DNA of 64,000 nt from Parasphingopyxis marina (GCF_014237875.1 NZ_JACJVJ010000001.1:1662501-1726500), one strand, 5' to 3'. Shown: positions 44,875 through 53,210, counted from the first letter of the stretch. The notes: generated by a model from the letters alone, not told the origin. Program-made: numbers and translations.

Positions 44875-44879
44875 GGTTT

Positions 44880-45986
44880 ATGGCAAGTCGGCCTGGTGCC
44901 TTCAGTTCCACGCTCCGGGCGCAGCCGGAAAAATGTCGTGTGCTCGTGGTCGACGATTCCGCCGTCGCACGGCTCGTCGTCCAGCGCATCATCAACGAGA
45001 CCGATCGGTTCGCCGTCGCCGGACAGGCGGCGAGCGCGCAGGAAGCCTTTGACAAGCTCGACAGCATCGCTGTCGACCTGATCATCCTCGATATCGAAAT
45101 GCCCGGGATGGATGGCATCGAAGCGATCCCGCACTTGCTGCGGCGGAGCGGCGACGCGCCTATTCTCGTCGTTTCCTCACATTGTCGCGAAGATGCCGAA
45201 GCATCGGTGCAGGCGATGGCGATGGGCGCGAGCGACATTATCCTGAAGCCCGAAAATCGCGGGTTGACCGAACGGTTCGCGAAATCGCTCAAGAACAAGA
45301 TGATCCGGCTCACCGATCCCGACGCGGCGGCCAAGGAGGCCCATGTCGAGATAAGCGATCCCGAGCCGCTCCATCTCGCGCCGAAGCCGGCGGAGGGGCA
45401 TCCGGTGCGCTGCCTCGCAATCGGTGCATCAACGGGCGGGATTCACGCGCTGAGCACCTTCTTTGCCGCGCTTCCACGCGATCTCGACATGCCGATCTTC
45501 GTCACCCAGCATCTGCCGCCCGATTTCATCGTCTATTTTGCACGGCAGCTGAAACTTATTACGGGGCGCGACACATTTCCGGCGCGCGATGGCCAGCGCG
45601 TCAAGGCCGGCGAAGTTCTCGTTGCGCCCGGCGATGCCCATCTGACGGTGCGCGATACCGACGGTTATGTACGGATCGTCTTTTCCGACGAACGGACGCC
45701 GGGAGGTTTCCGTCCGTCGGTCGATCCGATGCTTTCCAGCGTGGCCCGGGTCTACGGCGCAGATGCCGTCGGCGTGGTGCTGACCGGCATGGGCCGCGAC
45801 GGCGCGGACGGCGCCAAGGAATTGGCCGATGCGGGTGGCGAACTGCTTGTTCAGGATCGCGCCAGCTCGGTCATCTGGGGCATGCCCGGCGCCGTCGCCG
45901 CGCAAAATATCGCCAATCTCATCGCGCCGCCGCCGGAATTGGCCGCCTATGTCGACGAGCGCGCGAGGACGTTCGGATGGAGATAA
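44880..45986 (+). CDS. cheB: Chemotaxis response regulator protein-glutamate methylesterase CheB
   Basis: 368-residue two-domain enzyme that removes methyl groups from chemoreceptors. The N-terminal receiver has Asp71 in LIILDIEMPGMDG. The C-terminal esterase has the serine in AIGASTGGIHALS, histidine in VTQHLPPDF and aspartate in TGMGRDGADG. The start is ATG 44880, five bases after the cheY stop. It overlaps cheR by ten bases. Confidence 0.95.
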   Translation: MASRPGAFSSTLRAQPEKCRVLVVDDSAVARLVVQRIINETDRFAVAGQAASAQEAFDKLDSIAVDLIILDIEMPGMDGIEAIPHLLRRSGDAPILVVSSHCREDAEASVQAMAMGASDIILKPENRGLTERFAKSLKNKMIRLTDPDAAAKEAHVEISDPEPLHLAPKPAEGHPVRCLAIGASTGGIHALSTFFAALPRDLDMPIFVTQHLPPDFIVYFARQLKLITGRDTFPARDGQRVKAGEVLVAPGDAHLTVRDTDGYVRIVFSDERTPGGFRPSVDPMLSSVARVYGADAVGVVLTGMGRDGADGAKELADAGGELLVQDRASSVIWGMPGAVAAQNIANLIAPPPELAAYVDERARTFGWR

Positions 45987-46819
45987 GCCCCTCCGCCCTG
46001 CGCGCCCTGTCCTCGATCCTGGAGGAGCGGACGGGCCAGCGTCTCAACGAAGGCCGGCAATGGCGCGTCGAGCTGGCACTGCGGCCGATCCTGAAGCTGC
46101 ACGATATCGACAGCTGCGAAACCCTGGCCGTCCGGTTGACCGAGCCGGGCAGTGAATCCCTGCGTGACGAAACCGTCGATGCCTTGCTCAACAACGAAAC
46201 CTATTTCTTCCGCGATACCGATGCCTTTTCGACGCTACCGCAAATCATCGAAGCGATTGCAGCGCATCGCGAGAACACCAAAAAGCTCAAAATCTGGAGC
46301 GCGGGGTGCTCCACCGGCCAGGAAATCTATTCGCTCGCGATGCAGTTTCGCGAAGACAGGCGCCGCTGGGAGGGTTGGACGCTCGACCTGCTGGGCACGG
46401 ACATTTCGCGCAAGGCGATCGCGCGCGGACAAGAGGCGGTCTACAGCCAGTTCGAGATTCAGCGCGGCCTGCCGGCCAAGCACATGCTGCAATGGTTCGA
46501 GCAGCGCGGCGAGCGCTGGCACGCGCATGACGATCTGCGCAGGATGGTCCATTTCCGGCGGCAGAATATTCTCGAGGCTCCGCCGCCCGGGATGTTCGAT
46601 CTGATCTTGTGCCGCAACGTGCTCCTCTATTTTCCGGCCGCCAACCGCAGCAAGGCGCTCGACTGGATGTCGCGGGTGCTGGCGCCGGACGGCGCGCTCA
46701 TGCTGGGCGCCGGAGAAACCGTGCTCGGCTATTGCGACCGGTTCGAAATTCTGCCGGGTGCGCGTTCCCTCTATCGTCTCGCCCCGCCCGAAAAGCACCA
46801 GCTCGCCATCGGCGCTTGA
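45977..46819 (+). CDS. cheR: Chemotaxis protein methyltransferase CheR
   Basis: 280-residue S-adenosylmethionine-dependent methyltransferase for chemoreceptor glutamates. Blocks include NNETYFFRD near residue 72, the SAM-binding SAGCSTGQEIYSLAM near 107, LGTDISRKAI and FDLILCRNVLLYF near 210. The start lies within the 3' end of cheB. It ends the che operon; no receptor gene (methyl-accepting protein), cheD or cheX is in the window. Confidence 0.95.
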   Translation: MEISPSALRALSSILEERTGQRLNEGRQWRVELALRPILKLHDIDSCETLAVRLTEPGSESLRDETVDALLNNETYFFRDTDAFSTLPQIIEAIAAHRENTKKLKIWSAGCSTGQEIYSLAMQFREDRRRWEGWTLDLLGTDISRKAIARGQEAVYSQFEIQRGLPAKHMLQWFEQRGERWHAHDDLRRMVHFRRQNILEAPPPGMFDLILCRNVLLYFPAANRSKALDWMSRVLAPDGALMLGAGETVLGYCDRFEILPGARSLYRLAPPEKHQLAIGA

Positions 46820-46919
46820 TGGCCCGGGGACTGACGGGGCTTGACCTCGCCCCGGAAATTGGGCCGTATCGGCCCATGGACCGGCCGCCCCATCGACCAT
46901 TTGCAGGAAACCGGTGGGC

Positions 46920-47612
46920 ATGAGCGTGATCGAGACACCTTCGCCGAATTTCAACGATCGCCAACTGCCGGTATCGATGCTCGTGCTTCACTATACGGGC
47001 ATGCAGGATGCGGCATCAGCGATCGAACGGCTGACGGACCCCGAAGCCTCGGTATCCGCCCATTATGTCGTCAACGAGGATGGGACAGTGTTGCGGCTCG
47101 TCGACGAGGGTAAACGGGCCTGGCACGCCGGTGCGTCCTATTGGCGCGGCATCACCGATGTGAACTCGGCGAGCATCGGTATAGAGATCGTCAATCCCGG
47201 TCACGAATTCGGCTATCGTCCGTTTCCAGACGATCAGGTTGCGGCCGTCGTCCGTCTCGTTTCGGAAATCCTGAAGCGGCACGATATTCCGCGTGCCAAT
47301 GTGGTGGGCCATTCCGATGTCGCCCCGGCGCGCAAGCAGGATCCGGGCGAACTCTTTCCCTGGGGCAAGTTGGCGCGCCTCAACCTTGCCCTGGCACGGC
47401 CCGACAGTGCGATCACCGATCCGGGCTGGACCGACAGCGCTTTTCTGATCGCACTGGAACGGTTCGGCTACGATATCGAAGACAAGCTTGCCGCCGTCGT
47501 TGCCTTTCAACGTCGTTTCCGCTCCGAATTGATCGACGGAGAGATCGACGGGCAGTGCCGTGCGATCCTTTTCCAGCTGCTCTTGGATCGCGAGCAAGGA
47601 AGCGCTAGATAG
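46920..47612 (+). CDS. N-acetylmuramoyl-L-alanine amidase (AmpD-like)
   Basis: Amidase_2 family zinc hydrolase, 230 residues, that cuts between muramic acid and the stem peptide in peptidoglycan recycling. Zinc ligands are visible: His24 in LVLHYTG and the GHSDVAPARKQDPG block with His and Asp. Other typical stretches are SAHYVVNEDGTV and SIGIEIVNPGHEF. A C-terminal peptidoglycan-binding-like segment (about 165-225) follows. No signal peptide is seen. A GTG at 46914 is an alternative start nearer the AGGAAA site. RNase P RNA begins about five bases after its stop. Confidence 0.9.
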   Translation: MSVIETPSPNFNDRQLPVSMLVLHYTGMQDAASAIERLTDPEASVSAHYVVNEDGTVLRLVDEGKRAWHAGASYWRGITDVNSASIGIEIVNPGHEFGYRPFPDDQVAAVVRLVSEILKRHDIPRANVVGHSDVAPARKQDPGELFPWGKLARLNLALARPDSAITDPGWTDSAFLIALERFGYDIEDKLAAVVAFQRRFRSELIDGEIDGQCRAILFQLLLDREQGSAR

Positions 47613-47616
47613 GCCG

Positions 47617-47983
<367 letters not shown>

Positions 47984-47985
47984 CT

Positions 47986-48069
47986 AACAATATTGGCTCG
48001 ACACTTGATATTGTTGCATCTTTGTTCGAGCCTAAGGGGCCTGAGCCGTTTGCGAATCGAAGACGGCTC
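47986..48069 (+). promoter_or_regulatory. Structured leader with interleaved stems (possible pseudoknot)
   Basis: AACAATAT (47986-47993) pairs with ATATTGTT (48008-48015), while GGCTCGA (47995-48001), which lies in its loop, pairs with TCGAGCC (48026-48032). This is the order of an H-type pseudoknot. A third stem, GAGCCGT with ACGGCTC (48043-48069), follows. It lies between RNase P RNA and the DUF4282 gene. No known riboswitch was recognised. Confidence 0.4.
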
Positions 48070-48096
48070 TCATCAGAGACGAGAAGGGGGTATTCA

Positions 48097-48360
48097 ATGG
48101 AATCCTATCTTAAGTTCGAAAAATTCATTACGCCGACGTTCATTCAGGTGATCTTCTGGATCGGAGTCGCCGGTATCACGATTTTCGCACTTTTGTCGGT
48201 GGTTGGCATGATGAGCTATCAGCCGGCCATGGCCATTTTGGTCCTGTTGATCGGGTTGCCGCTGTATCTCATTTTCTGGCGTGTCTATTGTGAGGTAATG
48301 CTCGTACTCTTCCGCATTCTGGGGGAATTGCAGGCGATCAAACAACAAGGCGAATCATAA
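48097..48360 (+). CDS. DUF4282 domain small membrane protein
   Basis: 87-residue membrane protein of a family of unknown function. Two helices lie at about 14-40 (FIQVIFWIGVAGITIFALLS) and 47-75 (AMAILVLLIGLPLYLIFWRVYCEVMLVLF). A short polar tail, LGELQAIKQQGES, ends the protein. The ATG at 48097 follows GAAGGGGG. A longer frame exists but runs back into RNase P RNA. A T-rich terminator follows the stop. Confidence 0.8.
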   Translation: MESYLKFEKFITPTFIQVIFWIGVAGITIFALLSVVGMMSYQPAMAILVLLIGLPLYLIFWRVYCEVMLVLFRILGELQAIKQQGES

Positions 48361-48371
48361 GGTAAGGATGC

Positions 48372-48411
48372 TGGGAAGGCGTGGCATCTGGTCATGCCTC
48401 CCACTTTTTTT
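48372..48411 (+). terminator. Rho-independent terminator after the DUF4282 gene
   Basis: TGGGAAGGCGTGG pairs with TCATGCCTCCCA with one bulged A and a wobble pair, followed by seven T. It lies 12 bases after the stop. Confidence 0.8.
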
Positions 48412-48460
48412 GAGCGGCTAGGCGGGCATCCGGCTTCGGCCACCGGCTGGGACATACGTG

Positions 48461-49027
48461 ATGACAATCAACAGCTTGCTCGACATGATACGCAGGCCAG
48501 CCCAATTTTGGGATTCCCTGAGCGCGCGCGAAACGGAAGAACCGATTCCGGCGATCCGTCTGGCCCTGCTTTTTGCTCTGATACCGGCCGTTTGCCGCCT
48601 TTGCGGCATCCAGCTGCACTATGCCGACAATGCCTATGTGAACACGACGCTGTTCTCGACAGCGCTTGTCGCCATCAAAACATATGTGCTGTTCCTGGTG
48701 ACGCCATTGCTGCTCGCCCGGCTGCTCTTATGGGTCGTGCCGCTGTTCAAGGGAGAGGCGGATCTCGAGGCGACCACAAGGCTCGCTATCTATGGCGCTG
48801 TACCGGTGTGGATTGCCGGCCTGCTGTTTCTTCTCGCACCCTATTTCGATCCGCTCGTGCTGATCGTCGGGCTGGGCGCGGCGAGTTATCTCTTCTATCT
48901 CGGATGTCAGAAGCTGCTCGGTATCGGCATCGACATGGCAGTCGGTCTTACCATCATTCACGGCGCAGCATGGCTCATCGTGTATTTCACGCTGTATTTC
49001 GTGATAATGGCGCTAGGTATCCGATAG
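48461..49027 (+). CDS. Yip1-family membrane protein
   Basis: 188-residue integral membrane protein, similar to the YIP1 domain family, function unknown in bacteria. The first helix is at about 29-45 (IRLALLFALIPAVCRL), followed by four more at about 63-88, 100-125, 129-150 and 160-185. The start ATG has no obvious ribosome-binding site; a GTG one codon before is equally possible. It follows the terminator of the DUF4282 gene, so it may have its own promoter. Confidence 0.75.
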   Translation: MTINSLLDMIRRPAQFWDSLSARETEEPIPAIRLALLFALIPAVCRLCGIQLHYADNAYVNTTLFSTALVAIKTYVLFLVTPLLLARLLLWVVPLFKGEADLEATTRLAIYGAVPVWIAGLLFLLAPYFDPLVLIVGLGAASYLFYLGCQKLLGIGIDMAVGLTIIHGAAWLIVYFTLYFVIMALGIR

Positions 49028-49097
49028 GCGGGTTTCGAAAATCCCGTTGCCGGATGAACGGTCTCGACGGGACAGCGAATAGCGAAAGTTGGCACAG

Positions 49098-49625
49098 GTG
49101 AAACGATCCAACGACTGGGGATTTCCGCGCTGGCGCGGCTATGGTTCGTCGCGCGAAGCGACGGAGGTGCGGCTCTGCGACCGCCATGGCTGCAGCGAGC
49201 CCGGAGACCGGCCTGCGCCGAAATCGCCGAATAGCCCCGAGCGCTGGTATTTCTGCGAGAAACACGCCGCCGAATATAACCGCAACTGGAACTATTTCGA
49301 AGGGCTGACCAAGGAGCAGCGCGAGGAGCGCGAGCGCGATGAACAGCGCAGTGCCGAGGGCTATACCGAATCCTCCCATTATGGCTGGGGTGGGCCCGGC
49401 GATGGCAGCCGCAGCGCCGACGAGATGCGCGCACTCGAGATATTCGAACTCGATCCTGACGCCGAATTCGACGCGGTCAAAAAGGCCTGGCGCCAGCTCG
49501 CCAAGGCAAATCATCCCGATGTGAAACCCGACGATGCCGAGGCGGCCAAACGCTTTGCGGCGGGGCAGGCGGCCTGGGAAGTGTTGCGCGCGGCCGAGGA
49601 ACGGCGCGAATGGAAGGGCGGCTAG
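49098..49625 (+). CDS. J-domain protein with N-terminal Cys/His module
   Basis: Co-chaperone-like protein of 175 residues. The C-terminal part has a J domain with the HPD motif in AKANHPDVKPDD near 141, preceded by ALEIFELDPDAEFDAVKKAWRQL. The N-terminal half carries a possible zinc site: VRLCDRHGC, then YFCEKHAAEYN, giving the CxxHxC...CxxH pattern near residues 28-64. The start is GTG 49098; a TTG at 49089 is another choice. Its last bases overlap the convergent sufE gene by four. It would act with DnaK. Confidence 0.85.
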   Translation: MKRSNDWGFPRWRGYGSSREATEVRLCDRHGCSEPGDRPAPKSPNSPERWYFCEKHAAEYNRNWNYFEGLTKEQREERERDEQRSAEGYTESSHYGWGGPGDGSRSADEMRALEIFELDPDAEFDAVKKAWRQLAKANHPDVKPDDAEAAKRFAAGQAAWEVLRAAEERREWKGG

Positions 49626-50044
49626 GCGTAGCGTGCAGCGGTTTCTCGGATCAGCGAAATCATGTTCGGGATACCCTGGGTCCGGTTCGAACTCAGCTGG
49701 TTCTTGAGGTCGAAGGGCGCGAGCGCGTCCCCTATATCCGTTTCGAGAATTTCTCCCGCCGACCGGTCCTGCACGGTTGTCAGTACGAGCGCGATAATAC
49801 CCTTGGTGATCGCTGCATTGCTGTCTGCCAGGAAATGCAGCCGGCCGTCTTCCTGCCGTGTCGGATAGACCCAGACTGCCGCCGAGCACCCCCGCACCAG
49901 CGTCGCATCGGTTTTGAGGGCATCGGGCATGTCTTCGAGCTGCCGCCCGAGATCGATCAGCAGGCGATAGCGATCGTCGGCTTCGAGAAAATCATATTCG
50001 TCGCGGATCGCGTCGAGCGATGTGGGCAATGTCATGCCGGTCAT
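49622..50044 (-). CDS. sufE: SufE family sulfur transfer protein
   Basis: 140-residue protein that accepts sulfur from the desulfurase SufS and passes it to SufB. The acceptor cysteine is Cys53 in TLVRGCSAAVWVYP, and other family blocks are LIDLGRQLEDMP and the C-terminal LSSNRTQGIPNMISLI. No sufS or sufBCD is in the window; two cysteine desulfurases at 30.3-32.6 kb are of the IscS/NifS type, so its partner is probably elsewhere. The start is MTGMTLP or three codons later. Confidence 0.92.
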   Translation of the reverse strand: MTGMTLPTSLDAIRDEYDFLEADDRYRLLIDLGRQLEDMPDALKTDATLVRGCSAAVWVYPTRQEDGRLHFLADSNAAITKGIIALVLTTVQDRSAGEILETDIGDALAPFDLKNQLSSNRTQGIPNMISLIRETAARYA

Positions 50045-50064
50045 TTAGGGGCTGGCCGGCCCGA

Positions 50065-50148
50065 CGTCACCCCGGCAAGTGCCGGGGCCCCTTCGGGTAG
50101 GAGTTTCGGGCCGATCCGAAGAGATTCCGGGGGGCAACCGGAATGACG
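50065..50148. repeat. Second interspersed-repeat-like element
   Basis: An 84-base stretch bounded by CGTCA and TGACG, with the pairs CCCCGG / CCGGAA near the ends and an inner GGCAAGTGCC palindrome. It resembles the class of short GC-rich intergenic repeats of sphingomonads. It differs from the repeat at 34970. Confidence 0.4.
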
Positions 50149-50179
50149 ATCCTGGTGTAGGTAGCGAGACGCGGGCGTC

Positions 50180-50422
50180 TTAGAGTTCGATTCCGGCGGC
50201 GATTGCTTCGAGCTTGCGGACGCGTTCCTTGAGGTCGGCGACCTCAATGCGCGAACCGGTGCTGGGTACCGTCACATCGCCGGCGGTGCCGGTCAATTGC
50301 TGGATTTCGAGCCGCTTGAGTTCGAGCCATCCCCGCCACCCGTTAAGGGCCGTCAGGCTGGCGATCGCGATGCCGATCAGTGCGGCCGCGGCGGTTGCCA
50401 ATGTCGCTATTTGGTCTTGCAT
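50180..50422 (-). CDS. Psp-cluster small membrane protein 5
   Basis: 80-residue last gene of the psp unit. A hydrophobic helix at about 10-27 (TAAAALIGIAIASLTALN) is followed by a linker and a C-terminal coiled segment RIEVADLKERVRKLEAIAAGIEL (58-80). The C-terminal part is a degenerate form of the ERIxxLExI motif shared by its neighbours. Function is unknown; the position and architecture suggest association with PspB/PspC. Confidence 0.7.
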   Translation of the reverse strand: MQDQIATLATAAAALIGIAIASLTALNGWRGWLELKRLEIQQLTGTAGDVTVPSTGSRIEVADLKERVRKLEAIAAGIEL

Positions 50423-50461
50423 GGCTTTACCTTCCCGTTCCTGAACCTTCTTTTCCCTAAC

Positions 50462-50731
50462 CTAATGCTGGCGTTCGTCGCGCAGCGCCTCGATTTCCTG
50501 TTCGAGCCGGTTGCTTTTGTCCGTTGCGATCCGTTCGAGCACGACGATGCGTTCCTTCAGACCCCGGATCTCTTCGCGCATCCGATCGGCATCGGGATCG
50601 CGGATCAGCCGCGTCTCGCCCTTGTCGTCGTCGAACACGCCGTGCTCGGCCTTGTATTTGGCCCTCAGCACGCCCGCGATGGCGGTAATCAGTACAATCG
50701 CCACGACCATCGAAAACGGGTTGTCGAACAT
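50462..50731 (-). CDS. Psp-cluster small coiled-coil membrane protein 4
   Basis: 89 residues. One membrane helix at about 6-22, a charged middle, and a C-terminal coiled coil with RIVVLERIATDK and LEQEIEALR (61-84). Four small proteins in this operon carry a closely matching version, and PspB has a variant in RIQALESI-like form. AGGTTCAGGAG lies before the ATG. It is probably a membrane-anchored partner in the Psp response; no known family name. Confidence 0.75.
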   Translation of the reverse strand: MFDNPFSMVVAIVLITAIAGVLRAKYKAEHGVFDDDKGETRLIRDPDADRMREEIRGLKERIVVLERIATDKSNRLEQEIEALRDERQH

Positions 50732-50763
50732 CTCCTGAACCTTTCTTCCCTGTTTCTGCCGCT

Positions 50764-51027
50764 CTAGTTGAGCGGTTTTTCCCTGAGGCCTTCAATCTCT
50801 TCCGACAATGTGGTCGAGCGATCGGTGAGGATGCGCTCCAGCGTCGCCACCCGCTGCTCGAGCCGTTCGGTCTTGGCGGCATATTGTGCCGCTTTCTCGG
50901 CCGTCATCGCCGCGTTGGCGTGAGCCTCTGCCTTGCGCCAGGCGAACCATTTGTTTCCGAAAATCCAGAAGGTGACGGCACAAATCGGGAGGGCGACGGT
51001 GATGAGCAGAATGGCAATCGTTTCCAT
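50764..51027 (-). CDS. Psp-cluster small coiled-coil membrane protein 3
   Basis: 87 residues with a membrane helix at about 4-24 (IAILLITVALPICAVTFWIF), a short aromatic-basic step WFAWRK, and a coiled coil ending in RVATLERILTDR and LSEEIEGLR (59-82). The layout matches PspB in size and order: N-terminal helix, then a leucine-repeat coil. It is one of five such genes downstream of pspC. Confidence 0.75.
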   Translation of the reverse strand: METIAILLITVALPICAVTFWIFGNKWFAWRKAEAHANAAMTAEKAAQYAAKTERLEQRVATLERILTDRSTTLSEEIEGLREKPLN

Positions 51028-51038
51028 GATCGAAACCC

Positions 51039-51368
51039 CTAGTTCGACTTGGAGCCACGGAGGCTCTCAATTTCCTGTTCGAGGACGTAACCACCGTCGG
51101 TCACGATCCGCTCGACATTGGCGAGCCGGTCCTTGATCGCGCCCAACTCGGCGCGCAGTTGGGCATTTTCCTGGCTCAGCAGCTTGATGCGTTCGGCCGC
51201 TTCCTGATCGGTCTTCGGATAGACGGCCTGTCCCCAGCTGCTTTCGAGCGGATAGCCGTTCTTGACGCGCAGCCAGGTTGTCACGACCCAGCCGGCGATA
51301 CCGAGGATGCCGATCACGCCGATAAGCGGGACGAGTGCGGAGATGGTTTCAATCTTGTCCGGATCCAT
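51039..51368 (-). CDS. Psp-cluster small coiled-coil membrane protein 2
   Basis: 109 residues, one helix at about 9-32 (ISALVPLIGVIGILGIAGWVV). The following KNGYPLESSWG stretch (36-46) is shared with the next gene at 51396 and marks the two as close paralogues. The coil carries RLANVERIVTDG and LEQEIESLR (81-104). AAGGAACG stands before the ATG. No enzyme motif is present, so an accessory or scaffold role is likely. Confidence 0.75.
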   Translation of the reverse strand: MDPDKIETISALVPLIGVIGILGIAGWVVTTWLRVKNGYPLESSWGQAVYPKTDQEAAERIKLLSQENAQLRAELGAIKDRLANVERIVTDGGYVLEQEIESLRGSKSN

Positions 51369-51395
51369 CGTCTTCGTTCCTTTCTTCTGGGCCGG

Positions 51396-51698
51396 CTATT
51401 CAGCCGGGCTGCGCAGATTCTCGATCTCGTCTGAGAGCCGTGCGCTCTTGTCGGTGGCGATCCGTTCCAGAACCGAGATCCGCTCTTCGAGCCTGCCGAT
51501 CTTGTCCTTCAATTCGCCATTTTCGTTCGAAAGCAGTTCGATCTTGCGATTGTTTTCCGGATCGTCGCGGTGGGTCGTACCGCCCCATTCGCCTTCCAGC
51601 GGATAGCCGTGCTTGGCGCGAATGGCCGTGGTGATGATCCAGCCGATCATGCTCATGCCGATGATCGCGAGTACAAATTGCGGGCCACCCCAACTCAT
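51396..51698 (-). CDS. Psp-cluster small coiled-coil membrane protein 1
   Basis: 100 residues, one helix at about 7-27 (QFVLAIIGMSMIGWIITTAI), the KHGYPLEGEWG element (29-39), and the coiled coil RISVLERIATDK with LSDEIENLR (73-96). It is the first of the five small genes after pspC. AGGGAGAAAT before the start is a good ribosome-binding site. The same motif terminates PspC in this operon. Confidence 0.75.
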   Translation of the reverse strand: MSWGGPQFVLAIIGMSMIGWIITTAIRAKHGYPLEGEWGGTTHRDDPENNRKIELLSNENGELKDKIGRLEERISVLERIATDKSARLSDEIENLRSPAE

Positions 51699-51729
51699 GA
51701 TATTTCTCCCTGAACCTTGTTTCTATTAT

Positions 51730-52107
51730 CTAGCGCAGCGCTTCGATCTCGTCGGCCAGGCGCTGGTTGCGGCTGGTGACCAGCAGCTCGACATCGGCGA
51801 GCCGGCGATCGACATCGCGAAAGCGCGAGCGGATCTCGTTGACCGAGCGGCGCGGGTTGGCGCGCGTGCCCTGCCAGAATTTCTCTTCTTCCTTGTTGTC
51901 GTAGAGGCCGAGCGGCTTTTTCGGCGCCAGCCAGCCGACCACGAAATAGAGCGGAATCAGCGGCGGAAAGGCGAAGATCGTCGTGAAAACAGCGCCGACG
52001 CGGACCCAGAGTACATCGATGCCGGTATAATCGGCGACACCCGAACAGACGCCCAGAAATTTCGCATTCTGCTTGTCGAGGTAGAATTTCGTCCGGCGGT
52101 CGTGCAT
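51730..52107 (-). CDS. pspC: Phage shock protein PspC
   Basis: Membrane regulator of the Psp response, 125 residues. The PspC domain comprises KFYLDKQNAKFLGVCSGVADY, then a helix at about 38-62. The C-terminal tail ends in RLADVELLVTSRNQRLADEIEALR-like coil (102-125), the motif found in the downstream small proteins. The ATG at 52107 has AGGAG eight bases upstream; ATGs at 52113 and 52128 are in frame. In E. coli PspC, together with PspB, draws PspA to the membrane and frees PspF. Confidence 0.9.
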   Translation of the reverse strand: MHDRRTKFYLDKQNAKFLGVCSGVADYTGIDVLWVRVGAVFTTIFAFPPLIPLYFVVGWLAPKKPLGLYDNKEEEKFWQGTRANPRRSVNEIRSRFRDVDRRLADVELLVTSRNQRLADEIEALR

Positions 52108-52137
52108 TTTCATAACTCCTGTTTTCACCCCTTGCCG

Positions 52138-52440
52138 TTACGAACGGCGGATCGGGGTGGCCTCTTCTTCGCTTTGCGTCAGCCGATCGCTCGGCAGCTG
52201 CTGTTCGGCAGTCAGATGCTGCCGGCCCCATTCCGGATTGTCGGCCGCGATGATCCGTTCGATCGTGTTCATCCGGTCATCGAGCCGCCGCCCCAGTTCG
52301 TAGAGCTCGTCCAGCAGGTCTTCGTCTTCGCGGCTGATCGTGCCGGCGCGTTTCCATTGCGTCGAATAGTGGAGGATCAACCAGGGAAGCCCGATGAAGA
52401 GCATCCCGACGACGCCGATGGGGACGAGGATATCTTCCAT
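52138..52440 (-). CDS. pspB: Phage shock protein PspB
   Basis: 100-residue single-helix membrane protein. The helix at about 6-24 (VPIGVVGMLFIGLPWLIL) is followed by HYSTQWKR, and a leucine-repeat coil LDELYELGRRLDDRMNTIERIIAADNPEW ends near residue 71, the standard PspB layout. The NPEW end is like the HPNW of E. coli PspB. The last 30 residues are polar. It is followed by pspC after a short gap and overlaps nothing. It partners PspC in sensing. Confidence 0.9.
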   Translation of the reverse strand: MEDILVPIGVVGMLFIGLPWLILHYSTQWKRAGTISREDEDLLDELYELGRRLDDRMNTIERIIAADNPEWGRQHLTAEQQLPSDRLTQSEEEATPIRRS

Positions 52441-52443
52441 GGG

Positions 52444-53133
52444 CTACGCCTCCTTCGCCGGATCGCCGGCCTTCTTGCCGCCGGCCTTCTTCATAGCGGC
52501 GAGTTCGGCTTCGATCTTGTCGCTGGTTTCGAGTTCGTTGATCTCTTCCTCGAGCGTCTTGGGCTGGCTGCCGAGGCTCAGCGCATCGGCACGGCCTTCG
52601 GCCATGTCGACGCGGCGTTCGAGCATCTCGAAGCGCTCAAAAGCATCCTGGACACGCTCGCCATCGTAGAGATCGCGAAGCTTGATGCGGTTTTCGGCGC
52701 TTTCGAGCCGGGCCGAGATGCTGGACTGGCGGCTGCGTGCTTCGCGCAGCTTGCCCTGGAGCTTGGAAATATCATGCTCGTAACCGGAAAGGGCTTCGTC
52801 CAGCACCGCGATCTCGCCGTTCAGCCGGTCGGCCATGTCGCCGGCCTTCTGCTTTTCGACGAGCGCCTGCTTGGCAAGGTCTTCGCGATCCTTGGAAAGC
52901 GCGAGTTCGGCTTTTTCCTTCCAGCCTTCCTGCAGCTGCTCAAGCTTGGTGATCGAGCGGCGCATTTCCTTCTGGTCCGCAATGGTGCGGGCAGCGGACG
53001 CGCGAACCTCGACCAGCGTTTCCTCCATCTCGAGGATGATCATGCGGACCATCTTGGCCGGATCTTCGGCCTTGTCGAGAATGTCGGTCACGTTGGCGGC
53101 AATGATGTCGCGAGTGCGGGAGAAAATTCCCAT
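52444..53133 (-). CDS. pspA: Phage shock protein PspA
   Basis: 229-residue peripheral membrane protein of the IM30/Vipp1 family. The protein is almost all coiled coil after the family N terminus MGIFSRTRDIIAANVTDILD, with MVRMIILEMEETLVEVR and an alanine- and lysine-rich tail. It binds stressed membrane and in the resting state holds PspF inactive. The start has AGGAG seven bases before the ATG. A strong hairpin lies between it and the preceding small peptide gene. Gene order and sigma-54 promoter confirm the role. Confidence 0.95.
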   Translation of the reverse strand: MGIFSRTRDIIAANVTDILDKAEDPAKMVRMIILEMEETLVEVRASAARTIADQKEMRRSITKLEQLQEGWKEKAELALSKDREDLAKQALVEKQKAGDMADRLNGEIAVLDEALSGYEHDISKLQGKLREARSRQSSISARLESAENRIKLRDLYDGERVQDAFERFEMLERRVDMAEGRADALSLGSQPKTLEEEINELETSDKIEAELAAMKKAGGKKAGDPAKEA

Positions 53134-53165
53134 GGTTGTACTCCTATCCCTCGAACAATTTTGTG

Positions 53166-53201
53166 GGCCGGGGAGGGGGAGGGGCAGCCGCCTCCCCGGC
53201 C
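53166..53201 (-). other. Perfect 11-bp hairpin between the leader peptide and pspA
   Basis: GGCCGGGGAGG at 53166-53176 is matched exactly by CCTCCCCGGCC at 53191-53201, with a 14-base loop. No T run follows on the minus strand, so it looks like a processing or attenuation element that could raise the first product over PspA. Confidence 0.55.
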
Positions 53202-53210
53202 AAGTTCCGG

